Below are positions 49,321 through 58,975 of a DNA stretch of 64,000 nt, piece by piece (the first letter of the stretch is position 1; each line of letters begins with the position of its first letter). The stretch spans positions 619,177,255 through 619,241,254 of the forward strand of contig NC_081409.1 of assembly GCF_030272615.1 (NCBI RefSeq), written 5' to 3'. This DNA comes from Cryptomeria japonica. Lineage: Eukaryota > Streptophyta > Pinopsida > Cupressales > Cupressaceae. Position numbers and translations under genes: made by a program. The notes beneath the pieces are model-generated. The model searched no databases, was not told where the DNA came from, and worked only from the letters and a program-made list of their open reading frames with translations.

Positions 49321-50856
49321 ATGTTAAAAATGGGTGATCAAATGGTGGAAATTGATGAGGATTTAATTGCTAAAGCTATGGGTCTCAACACGGAAGGCTA
49401 CAACTTCTACAGAGACAGGAAGGTCAACAGGGAAGACATTGAAAGGTACCCGGCTACTAAGAAAGAGAAAAAATGATTGGTAAAGTTGAGAAAAACCTAC
49501 TACCCGCCTAGGGCTTTTGCCAAACCCTGGCAGGAAATTCTCTTTATTTTAATGTGGTATATTACTCTAGATGGCAGGTTTACGAAAGTCTATGGGTATC
49601 ATTTTGTTCTGTTAAACCACTTTAGGCATAATGATAAGGTGAATTTTCCTTATTTCTTGCTTTGCTCAATGAATGCTTCCCTTAAAGCCTACAAAGAGAA
49701 TCCTCTGGGTGATACTGCAATGCACCAAGGCCTAATGGTCCTAATTTATGACCATTTAAAGGCCAGTCAAATTAACCGGATGCAGCCCTCTGTGGACTCT
49801 AAGGAAGATATGTCTGATTCTGCTTTTTCAGAGGAGGAGGAATCTGACAATGATTCCTTGTTTAATAATGAGGATAGCTCTGATGATTCAGAGTATGAGA
49901 GTAGTAAGAAGAGGAAAACAAGACCCTCATCTTCCAAGGGCAAAAAAATTCAAATCAAACCCTTGATCAGCATCTCTTCAGAAGAAGAGGATTTAGATTA
50001 TTCTAAGGAGAAGAAGAACCCTAAAGGGTTGCTGAAGAAGAAAATTAAAAACCAAGCCCAGACTTGGAAAAAGCATAAGAAAAAAAAGAGGAGACTGGCA
50101 AGGAATTGGAAGCTGACAAGCAAGCTAGGACCCTGGAAGTTGAGCACAGCCTAGAAAAGGAGACAATGGAAGAGACTCTCAGGGCTACCAACACTATCTC
50201 CGCCCTCCATATCCCTAAAGATGAATAGGTAACCCCTAGAAAAGTGACTCCCTCGATGGCCCTCCTCCCGAGGGCTTGCATGGTTTTATGAAAACTATGG
50301 AATGGCTCATTGATGGTTACAAGAAAGCTATGGATGAGTATAAAAACTATGCAATAGAGTCCTGATTCTGGAGACCATTAATATAAGGGAGGGGAATACA
50401 ATGGCTGACTATATTGAGGATTTGAAAAACACTATTGCTAAAGCAAAAGACATCAGAGATGCTTTCAACCCCAGGTTTGAGAAGATTGAAAAGGAGATGC
50501 TGGACAGAAAAAGCCTTGCGGAAACTAGTGAAAAAACACTCTCGGATACTGTCACTAAAGTGGGAAAAATTGAGGAGTGCCTTAAGAATATCATGGAGCA
50601 GAGCCTTAGTATTCTGAAAATATCGGCTAATAATACTCATACCCTCATCAGTAAGCTTGATGATGACAAGGAAATCCAGGAAATTGACCTAGACGCTGAA
50701 GGTACAGGGGAAGCTCAAGGTCCCAGAACCTGCACCAGAAGCAAGAGGAAGGAAAAGAAAATGAGCAAGGATCTAGAAGAGCTAAAAGCTGTCGGGGCTA
50801 CCTATGATGAGTTGGTGATAAAGGCAAAGGACCTTCTAAAGAAAATTGTTGAGTAG
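49321..50856 (+). pseudogene. LINE ORF3 of unknown function
   Basis: About 510 codons downstream of ORF2 and inside the target duplication. Residues 1-150 form a globular block: VEIDEDLIAKAMGLNTEGYN, FYRDRKVNREDIERYPATKK, a TGA at 49474, KPWQEILFILMWYITLDGRF, TKVYGYHFVLLNHFRHNDKV, NFPYFLLCSMNASLKAYKEN and MHQGLMVLIYDHLKA. An acidic/Ser linker (EEEESDNDSLFNNEDSSDDS) then leads to a likely nuclear localisation signal (KKRKTRPSSSKGKK). The C-terminal third is coiled coil (DLEELKAVGATYDELVIKAK; LDRKSLAETSEKTL-like). Frame changes occur in the A-run near 50085 and near 50270 and 50370, so the reading is composite. The known plant LINE plan is two ORFs. I do not recognise a named family, but the N-terminal block vaguely recalls retroelement-associated plant proteins. 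Confidence 0.75.
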
Positions 50857-51029
50857 CGTCTCTTTGGTTTCTTTGTCGTGTTTTGTTGTTTTGTTGCTTT
50901 GTTGTTCTTTCTGTTCGCTGGTCTTCTGGCCAGTCATTATGTATGTGGACTTTTAATCCTTTTGCTGCTCTTTCTCTTTCTATGATGTAAAGGTTTCAAG
51001 TCCTTAAAACCTATTTTTTAATCAATCAG

Positions 51030-51046
51030 AACAATACAAGGCTCAC
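51030..51046 (+). repeat. Target-site duplication, right copy
   Basis: AACAATACAAGGCTCAC, identical to 42998-43014, immediately after the LINE 3' end. Confidence 0.95.
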
Positions 51047-51659
51047 ATATTGGTCTAAGAGGATGCCATGGTCTTACAAAGTAACCAAGAACCATATGAA
51101 ATGATGGTCTTGAATCCACCCACAACTAGGGAGGATCCATACGATTATGTTTGACTTCCCCCTTGTTTGTTTAATGGGATTAGCCTCTAAGACATAGCCG
51201 TCAATAATCACTAAGAATGTACAAGTGGATCATAGCTACCCATACAACAAACACTTACCCCTATCCTCAAATTTTCCCAATGTTTGATTCCTTATATACA
51301 CTCATCCAAGGTTATATATGTCAATCTTGGTGAGGAATCACATCACAACAAAAAAGGCAACATTTAAAAATAGCAAGAGTTTCACTAAACTACCAAAGAT
51401 CATAAATATTGAAAGAAAGAAAAAATAGTACCAATAATAAGTCAAATAAATGTGTTCAATTCCAATAGCAAATCAAACATAGCCACAATAAATACACAAT
51501 AGAGAAAACTCACAATAGTGATTAAACTAATTCAAACAATATAAAATAAAATTGTTGGCCCATGCAACAAAGATGAGAGAATCAATAATTGAAGGAAACT
51601 TCACAATCCTTAAAAGTGCACATTACATAACTATACGACTAGAAATTGTGGCTAAATAG

Positions 51660-51970
51660 AGTGAAGATTCATCATGACTCCAATAATAGTTCCTCATGTG
51701 TGCATTTGTGGCATGAACACAAAAACTCCCACATGGCATGGCCTTGTACCTAATGGAGAAGACATGCCTAGGCTACATGCCCAAAAAACATGACTAATAG
51801 TCCCTCATGCATGCATTTGTGGCCTGCACACTACAAATCCTAATATATCATGGCAATACACCTCATAGATAAGACACACCTAGGGCCACATTGCACATAG
51901 AAATGTGCCTCACAAAGAAGACATGCATAGGGCACATGCCACATAGCAATGTGTCTTATGGAAAAATGTG
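51660..51970. repeat. Imperfect tandem repeat, period about 110 bp
   Basis: 'aatagt.cctcatg.gtgcatttgtggc' starts near 51683 and again near 51793. Each is followed by 'catggc....acct..tagataagaca..cctaggg.cacat', and partial copies continue to about 51970. Confidence 0.6.
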
Positions 51971-52136
51971 CATGCATGTCACACACCAAAGCTATATGTA
52001 TACATCATGAGGCACATTCATATGTTACCAAACACAACCTATTGTATCTAACATGAGTTCCTCTCTACATGTGTGCAAATCTTCCAACACTAATCGCCAC
52101 TAAGAAGGAATAATATAAAATGCATCTTCAAATATT

Positions 52137-52156
52137 TGTGTGTGTGTGTGTGTGTG
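52137..52156. repeat. (TG)n microsatellite
   Basis: About ten TG units. Confidence 0.9.
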
Positions 52157-53089
52157 GAATTGTGTCTTTGAACCCAAATCGCTACCATCAACAACATGTA
52201 ACCATCACCTACACTATATCAAAACATAAGTATGGTGTGACATCATATCTATTTGCATAATGTCAAAACACATGCAAACATGAAAATCATCATAGCATGA
52301 CAAAAATCAATCTCCACATGTTGGAACAAAGATATAAATAAGATAACAGGGAAAGAAGAAACCTGTACCAAGAACCACATACTAACTATCGGCAATGCCA
52401 TCAAGATAAATGTAGGATAGGATACCACTATGAGCCATCCAATGGTCCATTCTATGAGGAGAACTAGGGGATACTATCTTTGAAAGGTGTGGTCAATAGA
52501 GATAATCCCTACTAATGCCACAATATGTCACCATAGCTTCTTGAGTTTTCCATTCTTCTACTTAACACCACATTTATTGAGTTCCTCAATAGCGAGGTTG
52601 GTTCTCAATAGGATGCACAAACATGTAAACACACAAGCATTGTTTCATCATACTTGTACAACAATACAAATTCATTTTTCTAGTTAATTACTTAGTGTAA
52701 AAATAACTCCATTACATAACATAGGGCAATAATCACCATAAGTTTTCAAATAAACTGCTCAAACATCAATTGGAGTTACCCTCTCTAAGGTACAAACATA
52801 ATTTATTTATAACTTCAAAATTAAAATAATCACAATACATCAAAATAAGTTCAATAGTGCATGGAAATAGACAACATGATCCATAATTAAACCCATAAAT
52901 TACCCTAATTGGATATGCTAATAAAATGGTGTCTCAAATAATAGAGATTATGTTGGACCTATAATAGAGATCTGGACTTTGTTTCATCATACACAAGCAT
53001 GGTTTCATCATACTTGTATCCAAATACACCATCCATAGATAGGTACTCAGTACCACAATCTCATGGGTACCCTTTTAGCTGAATTTACC

Positions 53090-53590
53090 CTATATTTAGG
53101 TGAATCTAGTATGTCATTCCACCAATCAATAATTTTTCCATATTCTTTGGAGAATACACTATCCTTTAGGTGAATATGCCATATCCTTAAATGAATCCTC
53201 CTTGTCATCATCCTAAGTCCTCTTTTTGTTAAGTCTTATCCCTTCATCTTTAGGAAAATCCACCTATCCTTATGTGAATCTACTTTCTCTTAGGTGATTC
53301 TATTTCACATAAATCATTTATCTTATCCATCTTTCTTACGCAAATGGTGAATTTTTCCTATCCTTAGATGACTACACTCCCATTTAGGTGAATCTATCTA
53401 GTTTTAGTCTCCTTCCATTATTTTGTCCAAATTTGTATCCTCTAGTTTACATGAATCTACTTGTTCTTAGGAAAATCAACCCTATCATTCTAAGGAAAAT
53501 TCACCTTGTCATCATCCTTAATCATCTACCTTTCAAGTGTATAGTCCATCCATCCTTGGGAAAATCTAACATATTATTGAGTTCAAATCC
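53090..53590. repeat. Diffuse 'ttaggtgaatctac' repeat
   Basis: At least eight variants of ttaggtgaatctac (for example near 53097, 53166, 53268, 53296, 53386 and 53447) at irregular spacing of 30-90 bp, interleaved with 'cctatcctta' and 'ttaggaaaatcaacc'. It looks like an eroded minisatellite directly upstream of the phytocyanin pseudogene. Confidence 0.5.
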
Positions 53591-53617
53591 TCATGAAATA
53601 CAATCATGTTTATCTCA

Positions 53618-54645
53618 ATGATGGCTCCAAGTGCATCTACTTATTGCTTGATCTTCATGGTGATGGGATTCACTTTCATGAATATGATGGGGTGATCAGC
53701 AGAACAACATGTGGTGGGGGATGATAGAGGATGGGATCCTACCTAAGATTTCAAAGGATGGGCTTCCCGCAAGATCTTCCTTGTTGGAGGTAATCTTTGT
53801 AATATTGCCCTTCCCTTGTTATAAATTTGTTCAAAAATTTTAGTAAGCCCTTTGATTAGGGTTTATAGGTTATATATGTATGGATGTTATTGGTTCTTTC
53901 ATATCTATTTAAATCCCATCTGTAGATATTAGATTGGATCTTTCACCATACCCTACACCATGGTGAGTGCCTGCTTTTAGATCTTCTCAATCTCTTTTGA
54001 GTAGCTCTTTTAATCAACTTATGGTAGTCAAAATTGGGTTTGTGGAGAATGTAAAGAATAGATCTTTCTTCTAATGAAAATTTTAGGTTAGATAAAGTTT
54101 GACCTTTGTGCCTAGAAAAATGATGGCAAACAACTACATTTTGACATTTGACAGGGTTTGCTTATGCTTCCTCTCAACAAAGCATATTGGAGCTGAAGAA
54201 CCGAGAAGAGTTTGAGAATTATGATGTGAGCAATCCAATTAAGCTATATGATGGAGGGCTTGATGTAGTCCCACTCATTGAAATGGGTGATAGATATTTT
54301 ACCAGTGGAAATGCATAAGACTGTCAACGTGAAATGAAAGTGTACATCAATGTTTTATCTGATGGACTCAACAATGGCCAATCTGACAATTTCGTTGTAG
54401 TTTCAGATGGGCTTGACAATGTGGCCAAAGATTTGGGTTTATATTTATTATCAGATGGAATGGAGCATTATATTGCTTCTTCTGTTGGTGATGATTCGAT
54501 GGAGGGGGCAATAAAGGAGGTAATTGCTGAAGGGCCCACATCATCACGAAGGCAATTATCTGATTGCCCTCCATCAATTCTCATAAACCTCACACTCTCC
54601 ATTTGTGGTACTATTATCACCATGCTTATCTATGCCATGCTTTAG
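53618..54645 (+). pseudogene. Phytocyanin / early nodulin-like protein pseudogene (two exons)
   Basis: Exon 1 (53618-53798) has a hydrophobic signal peptide (MMAPSASTYCLIFMVMGFTF) and then AEQHVVGDDRGWDP and DFKGWASRKIFLVGGNL, the start of a plastocyanin-like domain. A GT donor at 53799 and a TTTGACAG acceptor ending at 54154 place the intron where phytocyanin genes have it. Exon 2 (54155-54645) reads FAYASSQQSILELKNREEFE, NYDVSNPIKLYDGG, GDRYFTSGNA-stop-DCQREMK and YINVLS, then a Ser/Pro-poor linker and a hydrophobic tail (INLTLSICGTIITMLIYAML) typical of a GPI anchor. Copper His ligands are absent, as in early nodulin-like members. One of the two disulfide Cys is Tyr (YDVSNP instead of YD.CN..NP). 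Three in-frame stops (two in exon 1, one in exon 2) make it non-functional. Intron retention shows it is a gene copy, not a retrocopy. Confidence 0.8.
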
Positions 54646-54707
54646 CTTATCAACTCTTTGTTTGATTAAGAACATATATATATGTATCTTGTACAATGTT
54701 TGTCAGC

Positions 54708-54945
54708 ATACTCCCTGTGTGTGCCAAAATAAGAGCTTTGGAACAAGGTATGGACATCCATCAAAGCATAATTGAAGGGGGTTTTTTGTAAAAAATTAGT
54801 TACAAATGCTCCAATAACAAAAATCGCAAAATGGGGTAGCATACACACGGCATGTGAACTGTATGACAGAATACCTCAAAGAGATGTCATTTCATGGAAT
54901 TTTAAGATCGCGGGATATGCACAAAATGGATTAATTCGCAAAAAA
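54708..54945 (+). pseudogene. Pentatricopeptide repeat (PPR) fragment
   Basis: Reads LPVCAKIRALEQGMDIHQSI then IIEGGF in one frame. After a frameshift at a T/A-run near 54785 it continues KLVTNAPITKIAKWGSIHTA, CELYDRIPQRDVISWN and AGYAQNGL. These match the linked repeat pattern of plant PLS-class PPR proteins (organelle RNA binding). 'YAKCGSI..A' has become IAKWGSI. Only about two repeats remain. It is directly downstream of the phytocyanin pseudogene. Confidence 0.8.
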
Positions 54946-55119
54946 AAACCAGTTTCCCTTGATTGCGAAAAAAAAATAGTTGTCCTTCATTGAAAAACAA
55001 AGAGTTCCTTTGATTGCAAAAAAAACCTTACCTTGCTTGTGCAGAGATCGCTCCGGCGAGGGGGGGGGTAGGGAGGCAAGATGGTCGCTGCTTGCTTCGG
55101 CTGGTTTTCTTTCAAAATG

Positions 55120-55260
55120 AAAATGCGTTGTGTTTTTTTTTTTAATAAAATGCCCGAGGTCGTCGGAATTCCGACGAACACAGGCATTTTTTAAAAGAAA
55201 AATCAAATGTTCACACAATGCTCCTTGTTCGTTAGAAACCTCCGTCGGAATTTGACCCCA
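55120..55260 (-). repeat. Dispersed palindromic repeat with CGTCGGAATTCCGACG core
   Basis: Perfect 16-bp palindrome at 55161-55176 inside a longer inverted repeat (55147-55190) whose ends are AAAATGCC and GGCATTTT. A second half-core 'ccgtcggaattt' follows near 55231. The copy at 1250-1480 is its eroded relative in the opposite orientation. Confidence 0.65.
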
Positions 55261-56135
55261 AATGTATTAGTGTGGATTGTGTGAGTTCCCAGAGGCATGT
55301 GAAGTTTGTGTTGATAAATTTTGATTGGCTCATGATGTTCCATAATTTTTCATGATATATTTTGTGCTCCAGTAAGTGGGATTATCCCCTATCGTTGAGG
55401 AGTTTCCTTATGCAAAAGTTTGCTCCAGCAAGAAGTTCTTGCGTTGCTGCTTGAGGATTTTTTCTATGAGTCCAATAGGATATTTTGTACCTCACTATTG
55501 AGGATTTGCAGTAGTTTATGATATTCTTATGTTTCAAGTTCTTGATTTGGTATTATTCCTATGAGGCATTTGTGAAGACCCTATGCTTGTAATGGTTCAT
55601 ATGTATGCTCTATGTGTAGTATATGCTCAGTGATGTTATGTGTTTTTGAAGGCCTTTTGTGAGCATTATTTCATTTGTTGTGATGTCATTTTATGTGTTA
55701 CCTTATGGCTTGGCATATGATTAGGGGGAGTGGTATTCCTTGTGATGACCGGGGTCATGTGAGTTAGGTTGCTTGGTACGTAGACTGCCAGGGAAAAATG
55801 GGAGTTTTCCTCTTTGTAATTCAATGATAACATGTAATAATTGATTGGGTTTGGGTTTCACCTAATAAGATAATTCTGTTTGGTTGGGCCATATGAGATG
55901 GCAAGCCAATCTCCCTTGTACTCATGTTGTGCCCAAACTTTTGGGCAAAAATGGAATAATAATTTTTTTTTTTGAACAACATAAACTCACAAAATAATAT
56001 ACATTTAAAGTGGAATCAAATAAGTTTTGTCTTATCTAGGATATAAATAGAACTGTTTTCTAAAGTTGGATTAATTAACTAACTCAAATAAGCAACATTA
56101 ATTAATGAAGATTAATTATTCCCAAGAGGATTATC
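55261..56135. other. Non-coding stretch
   Basis: No coding family. 'gattagggggagtggtattcc' near 55720 resembles a polypurine tract followed by an LTR start, but no LTR pair was found. T-run at about 55963-55972. Confidence 0.3.
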
Positions 56136-56175
56136 GCAATTTAATTAGTTAATTTAATTAACCTAATTAAATTGC
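56136..56175. repeat. AT-rich perfect inverted repeat
   Basis: GCAATTTAATTAG (56136-56148) and CTAATTAAATTGC (56163-56175), 13-bp perfect arms with a 14-base spacer that itself pairs in part. Confidence 0.8.
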
Positions 56176-56790
56176 CGCTAATTAAAGTCGAGGGGTATTT
56201 ATATATCTCAATTGCATATAAGACATCTTAGGCCCAAACAATGATAATGCTATCTTAAATTTAAAATTAATTAATTGGGTGCACGCAAATTCATTATTTA
56301 AAATTTAACCAATAAGGTTACAAATTCAATAATGTTATTTGCCAAATGAATCTAAATTATACTATAGCCAATCTAAATTTCCCCTAAACCTTCAAATTTC
56401 GACTATTAAATAATTTGGCCAAAATTGACCTTATAGGCTAAAAGTTCATATAAAATAATTAATAATTTTCATTTACAAATTCCCCCCCCCAAATTAAATT
56501 TAACTTAACGTCCATATTTAATTGAATATATATAGAAATAACTATATAGTTTCCCTACTTAAATAAATTAAATCAATTATGCGATTAATGTAACTATATA
56601 ACATTAATCTCCATTTTAAATCCTATATATATAAAAAAAAAAACTATATTAAAATTAATTTTCTCCCTAACCAAATAAGGAGTTTTAAATTAATAACACA
56701 TATAGCTAAAATTAAATGGGGGGAAATTTTTTTGTTTTAAATTTTAAAAACAACCCCTCTTCTTATTATAATTATTATTTTAACTTTTGA

Positions 56791-57002
56791 ACCCTAATTA
56801 GGGTAGAGTTAATATCTTTCTTTTATTTTTAAAAATATCAACCTTGTTATTTTATAATTTTCATATGCTAACCCTAATACTTCTTGTCTTTTATTTGAAT
56901 GCAAACCCTAATCTGAAATTGGATTAGGGTTGCATATTTTATCTAAGTAAAATTTTAATCTTGTTGTAATGTCTTTACCCTAACCCGAAACTGGGTTAGG
57001 GT
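56791..57002. repeat. Three telomere-motif palindromes
   Basis: ACCCTAATTAGGGT (56791-56804) is a perfect palindrome. GCAAACCCTAATC and GATTAGGGTTGC (56901-56933) pair around a short loop. ACCCTAACCC and GGGTTAGGGT (56977-56986 and 56993-57002) form perfect 10-bp arms with a 6-base loop. All contain the plant telomere/telo-box word CCCTAA. Confidence 0.8.
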
Positions 57003-57189
57003 TTATCTTTTTTTTGATTGTGTGTGTGTTGTGAGTGTGTTGCAGGGTACAATGGCCATGGAGGCGGTGACTGAATGGAGATAGGGCAGCGTTGGGGGTG
57101 GAGTCACCCAAAGGAGAGTTGCGAGGGAAGAGTTTCTTGAAAGTGGTGGCGGGTAACCCAGGGCTCCCCATAGGGGTCGATCGCAGCTA

Positions 57190-57410
57190 AGCCCTACGGG
57201 TCACGGCCCACAGTGTGGCTGCTGCTGCCACTGTGGGATGCCACCCACAGGGAATGACTGAAGTTGTTACCCCTATGAGTTGCGACCCACAGTGTAGCCG
57301 CGGCTGCCTTAGTGGGACGCTACCCACAGGGAACGACCGAGCCGCTTCTTGTGTGGGTTGCGGCCCACTGTGTGGGCAAGCTGCCCTTTAGGTCTCCCCA
57401 TAGGGGCCGA
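57190..57410. repeat. GC-rich tandem repeat, period 78-79 bp
   Basis: Units begin CGGCCCACAGTGTGG (57204), CGACCCACAGTGTAG (57283) and CGGCCCACTGTGTGG (57361, partial). Each unit contains 'ccacccacagggaatgac' or a close variant. The array is framed by CTCCCCATAGGGGYCGA at 57164-57180 and 57393-57409. It is a GC island in very AT-rich DNA. Confidence 0.8.
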
Positions 57411-57449
57411 AGCCCGCCCCTTTTTCTATTTCTTTTTTTCTATATAAAA

Positions 57450-57535
57450 TATAATTAAATATATATATATATAGAGAGAGAGAGAGTTGTATAAATAGAT
57501 TTTAAATATATATTTGTATATATATATATATATCA
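57450..57535. repeat. (TA)n/(GA)n microsatellite
   Basis: Short TA runs followed by (AG)n near 57474-57486, and more TA near 57518-57532. Confidence 0.9.
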
Positions 57536-57882
57536 GTCTAAAGAGGGGAAAACATATTAGAAGGTTAAATGATCAAAATATAACAAAATAAACCTGTAAA
57601 ATGCTAAAATAGCATGAAAAGATCATTTTACCTTGCTATTTTACCTTCTCCTTCAGATTTAGCTTGCTGAAGTCAAGGCACCCCTTGATAATGCTCCACT
57701 TGATGTGCTCCTTTGATTGCTGGATGTGGATGGCTCTCCAATGATGTGCACAACATGAAATGGATTCCAAGAGGATGATAAGGATGAAAATGATGAAGCT
57801 ACCAAGATGATTTCCTGGGCTCAAAAGGGCAGCATAAGCTTACTGGATTTCGAGATGTTCCAATGAAGGGATGGAGCCCTTT

Positions 57883-57890
57883 TATTTATA
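57883..57890 (-). promoter_or_regulatory. Candidate TATA box
   Basis: Minus strand CCTATAAATAAAAGGGCTCC holds a good plant TATA motif in a locally GC-richer context. There is no recognised gene downstream. It could be an LTR promoter. Confidence 0.3.
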
Positions 57891-58488
57891 GGAAGAGAAG
57901 AGAAAAATGGATGGCTAGGATGGATTTGAGATGAAGGGCTAAGATTTACTTGTGAGCTCACACAAGCTCCAAGAGAGGGTGTGGAGACCAAGAAATATGC
58001 CTTAAAAGCATTTCATATCTCCACACTCCACAAGGTGCATTGGAGGAATTAAAAAATTCTCCCAAAAAAGATATTATGGGGATTGGAGGAATAAAAAAGG
58101 AATTAAAAATTCCTTGAGAGAGGGGATACCTGGAGGAATGTGAGATTTCGAAAATCTTACATTCACCTAGGAAAAGATTATTTAAAAGCAAGGAGTTGAC
58201 TTTGTGGCTAATCATGACGATTAGCCATTAACGATTCATTAGGAGGGGGATTGGAGGAAATGTTAGGTGGGATTAGGATTAGACTAGGAGAGAGAATGAG
58301 TGGAGGGAATAAAAAATTAGAAGAATAATGTTAAGTGAGTTTAGGGAGTTTCTAGAAGAATTTATTAGGTTAATGATGAATTAAGAAGATGATTTGTAGG
58401 AATCATGTAGGCTAACTAATTAATTGAAATTAATTAGCTAAGAGGAAGATTTGTGAGGATTTGATTTTTTTAGAAGAATAAAGAAAGG

Positions 58489-58627
58489 GATTGATTTATT
58501 AAATAAATCAATCACATGCTATAATGACAATATTAATTATATTTAATTAATATTGAGGAGAATTTGAATTAACATAATTAATTAATTAATTATGTGAGGC
58601 ATTAAAAATAATTAAATAATTATTTTT
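58489..58627. repeat. Cluster of four perfect AT palindromes
   Basis: GATTGATTTATT / AATAAATCAATC (58489-58513, 1-base spacer); CAATATTAATTA / TAATTAATATTG (58528-58555, 4-base loop); ACATAATTAATT / AATTAATTATGT (58572-58595, no loop); AAAAATAATTA / TAATTATTTTT (58604-58627, 2-base spacer). Confidence 0.9.
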
Positions 58628-58749
58628 AAGTGTCTACATAGTCTCTTAGGGTTAGAATCTTTTTTTAAAGTTTTCCTAGTTTGCCCTATATGCATATTTT
58701 CCTATGTTTTAGTTTACTCTTTTCTTTTAAAAGGCAAAATTTGCAAAGT

Positions 58750-58975
58750 ATTTTTTTTTTTCGGTAAAAGGCCGAGGCCAAGAATTTGTTAATCATTTAT
58801 AATTATACACTACTCCACTCATGCGGGTGCCGATAGGAAAGAGTGGAGGCGAGAAAACCTCTGGCCTTGCCCGGGACCATAGTCCAGCAAAAAATTTATA
58901 CTAGTTTTAGATTTAATACATCTTCACCCCGGGCTAGGGTGATCAGGTGGGGAGTATTTTATTTTCCTCCACTTA
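58750..58975 (-). repeat. Possible SINE or LINE 3' end with A-tail
   Basis: On the minus strand a GC-richer segment (GGTCCCGGGCAAGGCCAGAG, then GGTTTTCTCGCCTCC) ends GGCCTCGGCCTTTTACCGA followed by about 12 A (58750-58761 as T). GGTTTTCTCGCC is a weak match to a Pol III B box. Short length, GC content and A-tail fit a retroposed SINE. No clear target duplication was found, so a LINE tail is the alternative. Confidence 0.35.

Larger units (their letters stand above)
43015..51029 (+). mobile_element. Full-length LINE with three ORFs and 17-bp target duplication
   Basis: 8,015 bp bounded by AACAATACAAGGCTCAC at 42998-43014 and again at 51030-51046, identical in all 17 positions. It contains a very short leader (27 bp), ORF1 (43042-44793), ORF2 (44796-48971), a spacer of about 350 bp, ORF3 (49321-50856) and a T-rich 3' UTR ending TTTTTTAATCAATCAG. 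The 3' end is an (ATCA)-like tail rather than a long poly-A. Because both ends are fixed by the duplication, ORF3 is inside the element and not a neighbour. Premature stops mean the copy is inactive, but ORF1 and ORF2 have no frameshift. Confidence 0.95.
51047..53617. other. Non-coding stretch with low-order tandem repeats
   Basis: No coding family. Contains an imperfect tandem duplication of about 110 bp, a (TG)n tract and a diffuse 'ttaggtgaatctac' repeat, each listed separately. It runs up to the phytocyanin pseudogene. Confidence 0.45.
56136..58637 (-). other. Candidate large LTR or LTR-derived block with palindromes and promoter
   Basis: On the minus strand, TGTAGACACTTAAAAATAAT at 58637 has the look of an LTR start. 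It is followed by four AT palindromes (58489-58627), a TATAAATA box (57883-57890), a GC-rich tandem repeat (57190-57400) and telomere-motif palindromes (56791-57002). No matching LTR, primer site or pol was found in the window. The block is therefore only a hypothesis; short open frames in it show no family. Confidence 0.25.
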
